This document shows positions 37,242 to 44,918 of a stretch of DNA of 64,000 nt, in pieces. The first letter of the stretch is position 1. Every line of letters starts with the position of its first letter. The notes under the pieces were generated by a model that had not been told where the DNA came from, did no database searches, and saw only the letters and a list, made by a program, of their open reading frames with translations. The translations under genes and the position numbers were made by a program. Source of the DNA: Saprospiraceae bacterium (GTDB taxonomy: Bacteria; Bacteroidota; Bacteroidia; Chitinophagales; Saprospiraceae); assembly GCA_028279185.1 (NCBI GenBank), contig JANQSS010000004.1:62001-126000 (forward strand). Reading direction: 5' to 3'.

Positions 37242-37271
37242 TTGTATACATTCATGCTCCCCGTATATTTG
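37242..37271 (+). promoter_or_regulatory. Promoter giving a leaderless O-antigen ligase-like mRNA
   Basis: TTG (37242-37244), 19-base spacer, TATATTTG (37264-37271) exact -7. The predicted start of transcription is within a base or two of the ATG at 37277, so the transcript is probably leaderless. Confidence 0.65.
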
Positions 37272-37276
37272 CGACA

Positions 37277-38551
37277 ATGTCAAAAGCCATAAATCAAATC
37301 CGAGCATTTGTCCTTCACCCGAATTTTTTATACCTCGGATTTGCGCTTGTCGTTATTGGTTTGTATTACTCGCGAGCCTTCGTTTCGATATTTGATGTTA
37401 GTGTCTTCACGCTTGGAATATTGAACTTAGTCAATAGGTCCTCTTGGAAAGAAGCGATTTGGAATAGGCACACAATTCCATTTATCCTCATTTTTTTACT
37501 CTATCTTTTTTCCGCGTTTATGAGCGAGGATAAAACAACTGCACTCCTAAGACTTAAAACTAATAATTATTTTTTGCTTATTCCGCTGGGCATTTCGATG
37601 CTTCAGCCAATGACCAAGTCATTTATTCGAAATATATTTTTTGGATTCATTGTGGTTTCTGTATTGAGTGCGGTGTTTGTTTTAATCCAATATATATTGA
37701 ATTTCTCCACATATTCAGAAGCCTATAAAACAGGTAAAACTATTGCGACGCCATTGCTTCATATTCGATATAGTTTTTTCATATGTATGGCGCTGGTCCT
37801 AAGTATAGGGCTGCTTTTTGAGCGCAAGGAATTGCGACCAATTGCACGAAAATCGCTGCCATACTTGAGTGCTTTTCTCTTTGTGTTTTTACATGTATTA
37901 GCTGTTCGCACCGGTATTTTGGCATTCTACGTAGCACTTTTTTTCTTCTTTATTTTGAAAGGTCAGGCCTATTTCAAAAGGACTCAAATGGCCGGCCTAG
38001 CCCTTGCTCTGTTGGTTTTACTTGTTCTGGCCGTGCGGTTTGTGCCTTCATTGAAGAATAAATGGCAATACATGCGCCATGACATTAAGATGTATATGAA
38101 TGATACGGGGCATTACTTGTATTCTGATAATTTGCGATTAATTTCCATTTCGAATGGGTTGTATTTAATCGAACAAAACCCAATGCTTGGAGTTGGAATT
38201 GGTGATTTGGATATAGAAGTGCAGAAAATTTATAAGAGTTTTTATCCTGACATTCCTCCGGAGTTGCAATTTCCTCCAGTAACACAATTTATCTATTCGA
38301 CAACTGTATTTGGCTTAGTCGGGGGAATCCTATTTTTTATTTTTATTTTTTATCCACTGACGTACAAGGATCAACGAAAAAACAATTTGGTCATCTTAAT
38401 TTATGGGGCGACGTTAGGCAGTTTTATTGGAGATTATAGTATCGAACTACAGTTGGGCAAAGTATGTTTTACGACATTTGCTTCTTTGGCGCTGTGGTAT
38501 TGCACCAGTCATCAAGTAGGAAAAACAGAGTCAAAGACGGCAGCGGCGTAA
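37277..38551 (+). CDS. O-antigen ligase/polymerase-like membrane protein
   Basis: A 424-residue polytopic membrane protein with about ten to twelve hydrophobic segments and one large loop. The Wzy_C/WaaL-type signature is present as VLAVRTGILAFYVALFFFFILKG (about residues 211-233, Arg then hydrophobic helix), followed by the external loop with NDTGHYLYSDNLRLISISNGLYLIEQNPMLGVGIGDL, where conserved Arg and the GVG motif match the family. These proteins join or polymerise glycan on lipid A core or on undecaprenol in the inner membrane. The gene ends exactly where the convergent glycosyltransferase gene ends, with no base between stop codons. Confidence 0.8.
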   Translation: MSKAINQIRAFVLHPNFLYLGFALVVIGLYYSRAFVSIFDVSVFTLGILNLVNRSSWKEAIWNRHTIPFILIFLLYLFSAFMSEDKTTALLRLKTNNYFLLIPLGISMLQPMTKSFIRNIFFGFIVVSVLSAVFVLIQYILNFSTYSEAYKTGKTIATPLLHIRYSFFICMALVLSIGLLFERKELRPIARKSLPYLSAFLFVFLHVLAVRTGILAFYVALFFFFILKGQAYFKRTQMAGLALALLVLLVLAVRFVPSLKNKWQYMRHDIKMYMNDTGHYLYSDNLRLISISNGLYLIEQNPMLGVGIGDLDIEVQKIYKSFYPDIPPELQFPPVTQFIYSTTVFGLVGGILFFIFIFYPLTYKDQRKNNLVILIYGATLGSFIGDYSIELQLGKVCFTTFASLALWYCTSHQVGKTESKTAAA

Positions 38552-39373
38552 CTATTTCTTGTAGACACAATGCTGATCTACTCCTTTCACGCATCGCATT
38601 CTCACTTCCTTTAGTGCAGTTAACATAATGGTATCGTTTGCGCTAATTCTATTTCGAGATTCGGACACATGATGTTGGTGATATTGAATTGCTCCGAATT
38701 TAATTCTCCTTTTTACCAGACCATTATGAATAAATCGGATACAAAGTTCAGAGTCTTCACGACCCCAGCCGACGATTTCTTCATTGTATCCATTTGCAAT
38801 GTGAAAATCTTTTTTCCAAAAACTCATATTACAGCCGCGTACTTGGTCAATCATACGCCCCGGGTTGGTTGTTGGGGCTAAAAATAATTTTGACAATATA
38901 GGGAGTCGAATAGCATTGATCCGGTTTTTGATACCTGGACTACACGCGTTAAACGAGACATTCCCATTTTGCTGAGCCTGAGCTGTCGTGTTTGCGTTTA
39001 ACAGGACACGTGATCCAATTAAAAATTGACTTTCAGCTGCCAAACGAAGGTGGTCTTCGATGAAACTTGGATGCAAAATGACGTCTCCGTCAATTTGAAT
39101 AATGTAATCTGAATGGCACTGACAAATAGCTTTATTCCGAATGGTACTGAGTCGAAAACCTTCGTCAGCCTGCCAGACATGAAGGAGTGGGACGGAGAAT
39201 TTGCTTCGCATCGTATCGATCAAATGGCGCGTTTCTGAGGTTGATCCGTCATCTGCAACAATTATTTCGTCTGGCATCACACGCAGCCGACAAATGCTTA
39301 AAAGGACAAGCTTCAGCGCAGCCGGCCAATTGTAAGTCGAAATTATTAATGATACAGATGGATATGGTTGCAT
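38552..39373 (-). CDS. Family 2 glycosyltransferase
   Basis: A 273-residue GT-A fold enzyme: PSVSLIISTYNWPAALKLVLLS at the N-terminus, DEIIVADDGSTSE (nucleotide-sugar binding), IIQIDGDVILHPSFIEDH with the DxD-type metal motif DGD, and GWGREDSELCIRFIHNG, the glyco-transferase 7 C-terminal acceptor motif. It is cytoplasmic and probably adds one sugar to a surface glycan or lipid A core, in line with the convergent ligase-like gene. Specificity cannot be read. Confidence 0.88.
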   Translation of the reverse strand: MQPYPSVSLIISTYNWPAALKLVLLSICRLRVMPDEIIVADDGSTSETRHLIDTMRSKFSVPLLHVWQADEGFRLSTIRNKAICQCHSDYIIQIDGDVILHPSFIEDHLRLAAESQFLIGSRVLLNANTTAQAQQNGNVSFNACSPGIKNRINAIRLPILSKLFLAPTTNPGRMIDQVRGCNMSFWKKDFHIANGYNEEIVGWGREDSELCIRFIHNGLVKRRIKFGAIQYHQHHVSESRNRISANDTIMLTALKEVRMRCVKGVDQHCVYKK

Positions 39374-39419
39374 ATCGTTTTATAATGTAAAAGTACCCAG
39401 ATTTTAAGAGCAAGAGCTA

Positions 39420-39452
39420 TTTGAAATCATTTTGTTTGCAACCTTATCTTTA
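39420..39452 (+). promoter_or_regulatory. Promoter of the DUF192 gene
   Basis: TTTG (39420-39423), 21-base spacer, TATCTTTA (39445-39452), one mismatch from TAnnTTTG. Start near 39456, leader about 44 bases. Confidence 0.5.
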
Positions 39453-39499
39453 TCGCGCAAAAGCGCAATAATGGGAATAGAAAAACGTACAGTACAAAG

Positions 39500-40066
39500 A
39501 TGAAGCGAAAATTTATTATTGGTCTAATGGCGTTGGCCATGATAGCGTTCATTTTGCCGTCAATTCTGCCGCCTCAAATTACTACGTCAAAAAAAGCAAA
39601 AGAAGAGCCAGCCTATAAGCGTCCCGAATCAACTCCGACTTCATATGCCAAGGATGATGATGACATATCCTTTAAGCTCGAAGGAAATTTGACTTTCAAT
39701 TCAGATGAAGAAGAAATTGTAGCGATTCAAATTGAAATCGCTGACAATCCAGAGAGACGTCAACGAGGTCTTATGTATAGAACATCTATGAAAGCGAATA
39801 GAGGTATGCTTTTTGTTTTCGAAAATCCTTCACCCCAAAGTTTTTGGATGGAAAATACCTATATCCCCTTGGATATCATTTTTATAGATGTAGAAGGGAA
39901 AATACTACAGATCTCTTCAAATGTTCCAGCGACAAAAGATATTTCCGGTGAACCAGCCCGTGTTGCTTGTGCCGGACCCGTAAAGTATGTTTTGGAAGTT
40001 AATGGTGGGTTTTCGAATGCTTATGATATACACCCGGGGGATAACATAAAATGGGATCGAAAATAA
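39500..40066 (+). CDS. DUF192 family exported protein
   Basis: A 188-residue protein with an N-terminal hydrophobic segment (about residues 5-26) that may be a signal anchor, an acidic/Pro linker (KKAKEEPAYKRPESTP) and a DUF192 domain: IEIADNPERRQRGLMYRTSM, GMLFVFENPSPQSFWMENTYIPLDIIFID and EPARVACAGPVKYVLEVNGGF. DUF192 proteins are small beta-barrel-like periplasmic proteins of unknown function found in bacteria and archaea. It is followed by a bidirectional terminator shared with the small heat-shock genes. Confidence 0.88.
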   Translation: MKRKFIIGLMALAMIAFILPSILPPQITTSKKAKEEPAYKRPESTPTSYAKDDDDISFKLEGNLTFNSDEEEIVAIQIEIADNPERRQRGLMYRTSMKANRGMLFVFENPSPQSFWMENTYIPLDIIFIDVEGKILQISSNVPATKDISGEPARVACAGPVKYVLEVNGGFSNAYDIHPGDNIKWDRK

Positions 40067-40095
40067 AAAGGGCATCAGCATCGCTTCTGCCCTTT
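40067..40095. terminator. Bidirectional terminator between DUF192 and hsp20 genes
   Basis: AAAGGGCA (40067-40074) / TGCCCTTT (40088-40095) with inner AGC/GCT pairing. The minus strand reads a strong T-run (CCCTTTTTATTTT) after the stem, so it ends hsp20 transcription best; the plus side is weaker. Confidence 0.7.
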
Positions 40096-40133
40096 GAAAA
40101 CATGAATCCCAATACTTACCTCTTTCCTGTTGA

Positions 40134-40574
40134 TTAATTTATATCAATTGTACGCGACCATGTATTCTCATCGGTGTTAATTTTTGGTAATGCAATACGC
40201 AAAACACCATTTTCGTAAGTTGCTGAAATAGCTGCTGTATCAACATCTTTTGGGATATGAAATGATTTCGAAAAAGATGCATTTCGATATTCTCTGCGGA
40301 TGAAGTTTTCGGAATCGCCCGATTCATCTTTTATGGCTACAGAAACATTTAATTCACTTTGTTCGACGTCCAAATTAAAGTCGGACTTATTCAAACCGGG
40401 AGCGGCCAATTCGATGATATAGTCTTTTTCATTTTTCACAATATTGACGCGCGGAGATGTTGTTGCTAACCCTTCTCCTAATATCGTTGAAAGTCCACCC
40501 TGAAGTAATTCGTCAAAGACGGAAGCCACGGGTCGTAGTTCATCAAATAGGGGATTTAAATTTATTTTATGCAT
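40134..40574 (-). CDS. Small heat-shock protein (Hsp20), second of a tandem pair
   Basis: A 146-residue alpha-crystallin chaperone. The core spans about residues 45-146: PRVNIVKNEKDYIIELAAPGLNKSDFNLDVEQSEL, then FIRREYRNASFSKSFHIPKDVD and the conserved GVLRIALPK. The N-terminal arm is short and hydrophobic (FDELRPVASVFDELLQ). Hsp20 proteins form oligomers that hold unfolding proteins. The gene is 18 bases downstream of the other hsp20 gene and clearly co-transcribed. Confidence 0.92.
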   Translation of the reverse strand: MHKINLNPLFDELRPVASVFDELLQGGLSTILGEGLATTSPRVNIVKNEKDYIIELAAPGLNKSDFNLDVEQSELNVSVAIKDESGDSENFIRREYRNASFSKSFHIPKDVDTAAISATYENGVLRIALPKINTDENTWSRTIDIN

Positions 40575-40592
40575 AATTCTGGTTTATTTAAT

Positions 40593-40970
40593 TTACTGAA
40601 TAGAAATTGTGCGAGGCTTTGCATTATCGCTCAGCGGTAGTGAAATAGTCAAAACTCCTGCATCAAATGAAGCATGTACTTTGCTCACGTCGATATCCTG
40701 AGAAAGTTTGAATGTGCGACTAAATCCGTTGAGGTCAAACCCTTTATTAATGAAGTCAAAATTCGAGTTTTCAGAGGCCGTGTGACTAACTGTCAATTGA
40801 AAGCCGTTGACATCGATCGAAATATCTTCTTTAGCCAATCCCGGAATTGCTAGTTGAAGAAGATAGTTATCGGCCTGTTTCACAACATTCACACGAGGTG
40901 TATGCTGATAATACTGTCTCATTCCATGTCGCATGTGCCTTTTTGCCGGAGAACAGGTTGATTGTTTCAT
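40593..40970 (-). CDS. Small heat-shock protein (Hsp20), first of a tandem pair
   Basis: A 125-residue alpha-crystallin protein with core PRVNVVKQADNYLLQLAIPGLAKEDISIDVNGFQLTV, FDLNGFSRTFKLSQDID and GVLTISLPL. The N-terminal arm is only about 25 residues and basic (CSPAKRHMRHGMRQYYQ), unlike its neighbour, suggesting the two may form mixed oligomers. Upstream is an exact TACTTTTG box on the minus strand (41097-41104). Confidence 0.92.
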   Translation of the reverse strand: MKQSTCSPAKRHMRHGMRQYYQHTPRVNVVKQADNYLLQLAIPGLAKEDISIDVNGFQLTVSHTASENSNFDFINKGFDLNGFSRTFKLSQDIDVSKVHASFDAGVLTISLPLSDNAKPRTISIQ

Positions 40971-41096
40971 ATTAAATCGTCATTTTGTTTATTAAATAAT
41001 CTTGCTTTCACATGATCAATTGCGGCTCCAAACGGAAACGACTGTCAATTATTCAACTTCGAGCCCATTGATGCGCCATAATGACACATTTTGCAA

Positions 41097-41104
41097 CAAA
41101 AGTA
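41097..41104 (-). promoter_or_regulatory. -7 box of the hsp20 operon
   Basis: The minus strand reads TACTTTTG, an exact TAnnTTTG match, 126 bases before the first hsp20 start codon; no clear -33 element. No CIRCE element is visible. Confidence 0.45.
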
Positions 41105-41226
41105 AGTGACAAAATGACCGAATAATTAATCGATTGAGAATACGAATGATTTTTTATCCTAATTAGAAGTTCAATGTTGACACACTTCAAAACCGTCGAA
41201 AAACCTGTAAAAAGGGCATGATCAAA

Positions 41227-41252
41227 AAAAAATTGATGTAGATCAATTTTTT
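41227..41252. promoter_or_regulatory. Fnr-type operator, site 3
   Basis: Core TTGAT-GTAG-ATCAA (41233-41246) is a perfect match to the classical Fnr box TTGAT-N4-ATCAA; the palindrome extends with six A on the left and six T on the right to 11-base arms. Its centre is 32 bp upstream of the -7 box centre at 41268-41275, close to class II position. Poor GC makes a terminator reading unlikely and no gene ends here. Confidence 0.65.
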
Positions 41253-41267
41253 AACATTTCGGGTGGG

Positions 41268-41275
41268 TATATTTC
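41268..41275 (+). promoter_or_regulatory. -7 box of the sigma/anti-sigma operon
   Basis: TATATTTC, one mismatch from TAnnTTTG, start near 41279, leader about 18 bases to the GTG start. Confidence 0.45.
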
Positions 41276-41296
41276 GGAGGTTTCAAACACTTATAA

Positions 41297-41899
41297 GTGA
41301 GCAAAGTAATTAATAATGATGCAAGACTGATTCGGGCAATTCGGAATGGCGGGCAAGAGCGATTGAATGCACTTCGATCGATTTTTCAAGATGACGCAAA
41401 ACGATTGAAAGTAATCCGATACTTAACCTCTAAAGGTTGCACGCGTGAAGATGCTGAAGATCTGTATCAGGATGCTATCATCATATTTGACCGAAAAGTT
41501 GTTGTGGGTGATTTCATGGAACTTTCGTCTATTGAAAATTACATTTTCGGAATAGCCAAGTTGAATTGGTTCAACAAATTCAGGTCGTATCAAAAGCGAG
41601 AAAGTGAAACCGTAATCGATGAATTTGAGGTGGAGGCTGATGTGTCCTACTATTATGAAAGAAACGAACGTGCTGAAATATTAAAACAAGTTGTCAATCT
41701 ACTCGGAGAAAAGTGCCGGAAACTGCTCATGTTATTTGCACATGGTTATTCAATTGATGCCATAGCCAAAGAGTTGAACTTTGTCAATAAGACGCGCGCA
41801 ACTAAAGAAAAGTATAGATGTCTTAATCGGTTGCGTCAGAAAATGCGTCGCAATAGCTCATTAGCAAACTATGTAAAAAGCGAATTGACACCAGAATAA
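41297..41899 (+). CDS. ECF-like sigma-70 family RNA polymerase sigma factor
   Basis: A 200-residue protein with GTG start. Region 2 is seen in KGCTREDAEDLYQDAIIIFDRKV and NYIFGIAKLNWFNKFRSYQKR; region 4 in EILKQVVNLLGEKCRKLLMLFAHGYSIDAIAKELNFVNKTRATKEKYRCLNRLR. This is the ECF layout lacking regions 1 and 3. The next gene (3 bases on) encodes a membrane anti-sigma-like protein, the usual arrangement for a membrane-signalled regulon. The perfect Fnr-type box upstream suggests the operon itself responds to an Fnr/Crp protein. Confidence 0.88.
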   Translation: MSKVINNDARLIRAIRNGGQERLNALRSIFQDDAKRLKVIRYLTSKGCTREDAEDLYQDAIIIFDRKVVVGDFMELSSIENYIFGIAKLNWFNKFRSYQKRESETVIDEFEVEADVSYYYERNERAEILKQVVNLLGEKCRKLLMLFAHGYSIDAIAKELNFVNKTRATKEKYRCLNRLRQKMRRNSSLANYVKSELTPE

Positions 41900-41902
41900 A
41901 AA

Positions 41903-42655
41903 ATGAACTTGGACGAAAATACGATCATAGACCTTGTTGAAGGTAAGTTGGATGCGGAAACTAAAATTCGCGTACAGGAGGCATTAAAACACGATCCCGA
42001 TTTGAATCAAATCTATTTGGAGCAGAAATTGATCCACGAGGCACTTGAATTCAATCGCGATCAGGAGCTGAAGGCATTGTTTGCAGACACAAGGTTGGAA
42101 CAACATACTTCATCAACACAATTAATCGAGCGGCCCAGACGATTCAGAATGCCGACAGTATTTGCCTGGGCGGCTGCATTGGCTATACTCTTGGTGGCTA
42201 CATTCTTAATTACCAGGGGCCCCAGCCAGGCCGAACTTTTCGCCTCCTATTATTCAGAACCATTCCTAGATATTAACCGTAGCAGTCAAAACGAAATATT
42301 AAGCGAAAATTTTTCCGCTGCATTGGCTCTTTACGCAGAGGAGGCATATGAAGCGGCTGGTAAGGCTTTTTCTAACGTATCAAAAGACGATATTCGGTAC
42401 GAAGAAAGCCAATTGCTATCTATTGATTGCCTTATCAAAGATGATCGCTATTCCGAGGCATTGATAAAAGTCAAGGAGCGCTTGCATGCAAATGATTTAT
42501 CTCCGTCAGGGATTCAATCGCTCGAATGGAATGGACTTTTACTGGCAATTATGACGGGTGATGAAAAACAAGAAGACACCTTTGCAGCTCAAATTGACTC
42601 AAATCCGAACCACCTGTATCATTTCCGAATGTCTGAACTCAAAAAAGAGAAGTAA
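41903..42655 (+). CDS. Anti-sigma-like membrane protein with TPR-like C-terminus
   Basis: A 250-residue protein: cytoplasmic N-terminal helices (MNLDENTIIDLVEGKLDAETK to residue 80, an anti-sigma-like zinc-free segment), one transmembrane helix (about 90-107, FAWAAALAILLVATFLI), and a periplasmic helical region about 130-240 (FSAALALYAEEAYEAAGKAF, YEESQLLSIDCLIKDDRYSEAL) resembling tetratricopeptide repeats. No HxxxCxxC zinc motif is visible. Position three bases after the sigma gene supports a cognate anti-sigma role that senses a periplasmic partner. Confidence 0.75.
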   Translation: MNLDENTIIDLVEGKLDAETKIRVQEALKHDPDLNQIYLEQKLIHEALEFNRDQELKALFADTRLEQHTSSTQLIERPRRFRMPTVFAWAAALAILLVATFLITRGPSQAELFASYYSEPFLDINRSSQNEILSENFSAALALYAEEAYEAAGKAFSNVSKDDIRYEESQLLSIDCLIKDDRYSEALIKVKERLHANDLSPSGIQSLEWNGLLLAIMTGDEKQEDTFAAQIDSNPNHLYHFRMSELKKEK

Positions 42656-42823
42656 AAGACCATCCGGAATACAATTTCCATCACATTCTTAATGTTTTCT
42701 TAATGGCAGTTTCAGTGGTGTAAAATAACGTATATTCGCATGTCTTTTTAGACGACAACGTTCGCTGCGTAACACCCTGATTCCTTAAGGTTTATACAGG
42801 TCTTGATTTAAGAAAACAATTAC

Positions 42824-43798
42824 ATGGCTAAAAAGCAATATACGTACGACGTCTCTACTGATACATTTATGGAAATAACACCAAGCCCAAAACGTCGAAT
42901 AGCAAAGGCCATTGCCTATATGATCTCCGTCTTTGTGACGGCATTTTTATTTTACTTCGTGTTTAGTTTTTACTTACCTTCTCCAAGAGAAGCCTCACTG
43001 ATGGAGAAAATGGACCATCTGAAATCGGAATATGATATCATGAACGCTGAAGTGAATGATATGATAGCCGTGTTAGACAATATTAAGGATCGCGATTCGG
43101 AAGTCTATGAGTTATTGTTAGGTGCTCAGCCAATCGATAAACATATCTGGCATGGAGGTATCGGGGGGCACGATATTGAGGGTGAGGTAATCACTGACGA
43201 TGTCAGTTTAACGGCATTGACGAATTCCATTGAGGAAATGGAGCGTAAGCTTGTTTTACACTCTAAATACCTGGACGAAGTGGAACAGAGCGCAAAGGAA
43301 GATGACCTTCGAAAACAAAACATTCCATCCATACGTCCGGTACAAATGTCTAAGTCCGATACATATGTGCACATGTTGTCGGGGTTTGGCATGCGTAAGC
43401 ACCCTGTACACAAGGTAAATCGAATGCACAAAGGAATTGATTTTCCAGCTCGACGCGGAACACCTGTGATAGCCACAGGAAATGGAACTGTTGTTTCCGT
43501 GAAAAGAAGGCGCACGGGTTATGGCAGGTCGATATTGATCGATCACGGATTCGGATATACATCGTTGTATGCGCACCTTGACAAGATCGAGGTTAAGAAG
43601 GGGCAAAAAATAAAGCGAGGCGAGCAAATTGGTACAATTGGGCGAACAGGTACCGCTACAGCACCACATGTACATTATGAAGTCAGGCGAAATGGTCAGG
43701 CAATAAATCCAATTCAGTATTGTATGGATGGACTGTCCCCGGAAGAATACAATACATTATTAGAAGCTGCTTGTCAGCACAACCATTCTTTTGACTAA
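42824..43798 (+). CDS. M23 family peptidoglycan metallopeptidase, membrane anchored
   Basis: A 324-residue protein with an N-terminal transmembrane anchor (about residues 28-50), a coiled coil (about 57-95) and a C-terminal LytM domain. Zinc ligands are His-x3-Asp in RMHKGIDFPA and the HxH in APHVHYEV; GTPVIATGNGTVVSVKRRRTGYG and LYAHLDKIEVKKGQKIKRGEQIGTIGRTG are typical surrounding strands. Layout (TM, coiled coil, M23) is that of MepM/DipM-like cell-wall hydrolases used in elongation or division. A TATATTCG box at 42731 lies about 90 bases upstream. Confidence 0.9.
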   Translation: MAKKQYTYDVSTDTFMEITPSPKRRIAKAIAYMISVFVTAFLFYFVFSFYLPSPREASLMEKMDHLKSEYDIMNAEVNDMIAVLDNIKDRDSEVYELLLGAQPIDKHIWHGGIGGHDIEGEVITDDVSLTALTNSIEEMERKLVLHSKYLDEVEQSAKEDDLRKQNIPSIRPVQMSKSDTYVHMLSGFGMRKHPVHKVNRMHKGIDFPARRGTPVIATGNGTVVSVKRRRTGYGRSILIDHGFGYTSLYAHLDKIEVKKGQKIKRGEQIGTIGRTGTATAPHVHYEVRRNGQAINPIQYCMDGLSPEEYNTLLEAACQHNHSFD

Positions 43799-43945
43799 CT
43801 AACTGATTCGTATCTGGCGAAATACTTTTCATCTGAAAAAGAAGGTAGTCATTGCCATCTGCGTTGATGGATGTATAAATTGTTCATTTCGCTCAAGCCA
43901 TTCACTTGGAAGTCAGTATCTTGGCTCCGGACATCAGAATTACTC

Positions 43946-44281
43946 ATGGTTGACGTATCGATTTTAACAAAACTGTATTATTCCATTGGTGAAGTAGCTG
44001 AGCTGTTTGACGTATCACCCAGTCTCATACGGTATTGGGAATCAGAATTCACGTATCTAAAGCCCCAAAAAAACAGTAAGGGCGATCGGCGGTTTACAAA
44101 ACAAAACATCGACCAGCTCAACACAATCTATCACCTCGTAAAGGAAAAAGGATATACCCTTGATGGTGCGAAAAGGGAAATAAAGGAAAAGCGCAAAGCC
44201 ATCAAACGCCAACAGGAGCTCATCGCCAGACTTAATAAATTAAAGAAAAATCTCAACGATCTGAAGTCCTCCTTGGATTAA
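43946..44281 (+). CDS. MerR family transcriptional regulator
   Basis: A 111-residue regulator from the ATG at 43946: KLYYSIGEVAELFDVSPSLIRYWESEFTYLKPQKNSKGDRRFTKQNIDQLNTIYHLVKEKG is a MerR winged-helix domain with the IRYWE motif, and the C-terminus (about 75-110) is a short coiled coil for dimerisation. No effector-binding domain or Cys metal ligands. An ATG at 43871 would add 25 residues with no family counterpart. It is the family found as the Bacteroidota regulator next to M23 peptidase genes. Confidence 0.88.
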   Translation: MVDVSILTKLYYSIGEVAELFDVSPSLIRYWESEFTYLKPQKNSKGDRRFTKQNIDQLNTIYHLVKEKGYTLDGAKREIKEKRKAIKRQQELIARLNKLKKNLNDLKSSLD

Positions 44282-44288
44282 AGGGTGC

Positions 44289-44909
44289 TTAAGATGCCAG
44301 CCAAATGGCTGTATCACACAATTTTGCGTCTCGTTCTTCATTTGTAGCAATGCATGCCAGTTTCGATTTCTTAACTTGATCAAATGTATTAGCGAACCAC
44401 TGATAATTATTCTCATCCAGATTTGTACCTGGTTCATCTAATAATAATAAAATGTCGTTGTTGTACATCGCCAAAGCAAGTTTGATTTTTTGTCGCTGAC
44501 CAGATGATAATACATGAATTGATTTATCCGCGTGTTCATCCATATTTATTTCGCCCAGCAACTCGTCCGTCGATAATGTCATCGATTTAAATTTTCCATG
44601 AAAACTGATAGCTTCTCGCACGGTGTGGTGATCGGGAATATTCATGTAAGGGGCGGAGAAAGATAATATTTTTGGGACGCTATGTACTGAAATTGGCTGC
44701 GAATCAAATTGGTAAAGTCGCTTTCCTGTGGATGGGGATTCCATAGAACTCAGGATACGCAATAAAGTGGACTTACCAGATCCATTGAACCCGCGAATAG
44801 CATATGATTTTCCTTGAAGGAATGAAACGGATAGGTCTTCAAATATCCATTGGTATCCGTATCGTTTTGAAATACCTTGGAGCGTTATTGAAAAAATAGA
44901 CGTGGACAA
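44289..44909 (-). CDS. ABC transporter ATP-binding protein, orphan
   Basis: A 206-residue nucleotide-binding domain with Walker A GFNGSGKST, signature LSSGQRQK, Walker B ILLLLDEP followed by the D-loop GTNLDEN; the switch His is replaced in CIATNEERDA by Asn. No membrane subunit is adjacent. In related genomes lipid A genes lpxD, lpxC-fabZ and lpxA lie together; here this ATPase sits nine bases after lpxC-fabZ where lpxA might be expected. Possible role in heme or lipid export (CcmA-like), not decidable. Confidence 0.82.
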   Translation of the reverse strand: MSTSIFSITLQGISKRYGYQWIFEDLSVSFLQGKSYAIRGFNGSGKSTLLRILSSMESPSTGKRLYQFDSQPISVHSVPKILSFSAPYMNIPDHHTVREAISFHGKFKSMTLSTDELLGEINMDEHADKSIHVLSSGQRQKIKLALAMYNNDILLLLDEPGTNLDENNYQWFANTFDQVKKSKLACIATNEERDAKLCDTAIWLAS

Positions 44910-44918
44910 AATATTTGA

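Larger units (their letters stand above)
40971..41296. other. Divergent regulatory region, hsp20 / ECF sigma
   Basis: The 326-base gap contains the hsp20 -7 box, a Crp/Fnr-type site (41227-41252), the sigma-factor -7 box and, overlapping the GTG start, the 12-base palindrome CACTTATAAGTG (41288-41299). No gene is seen. Confidence 0.5.
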
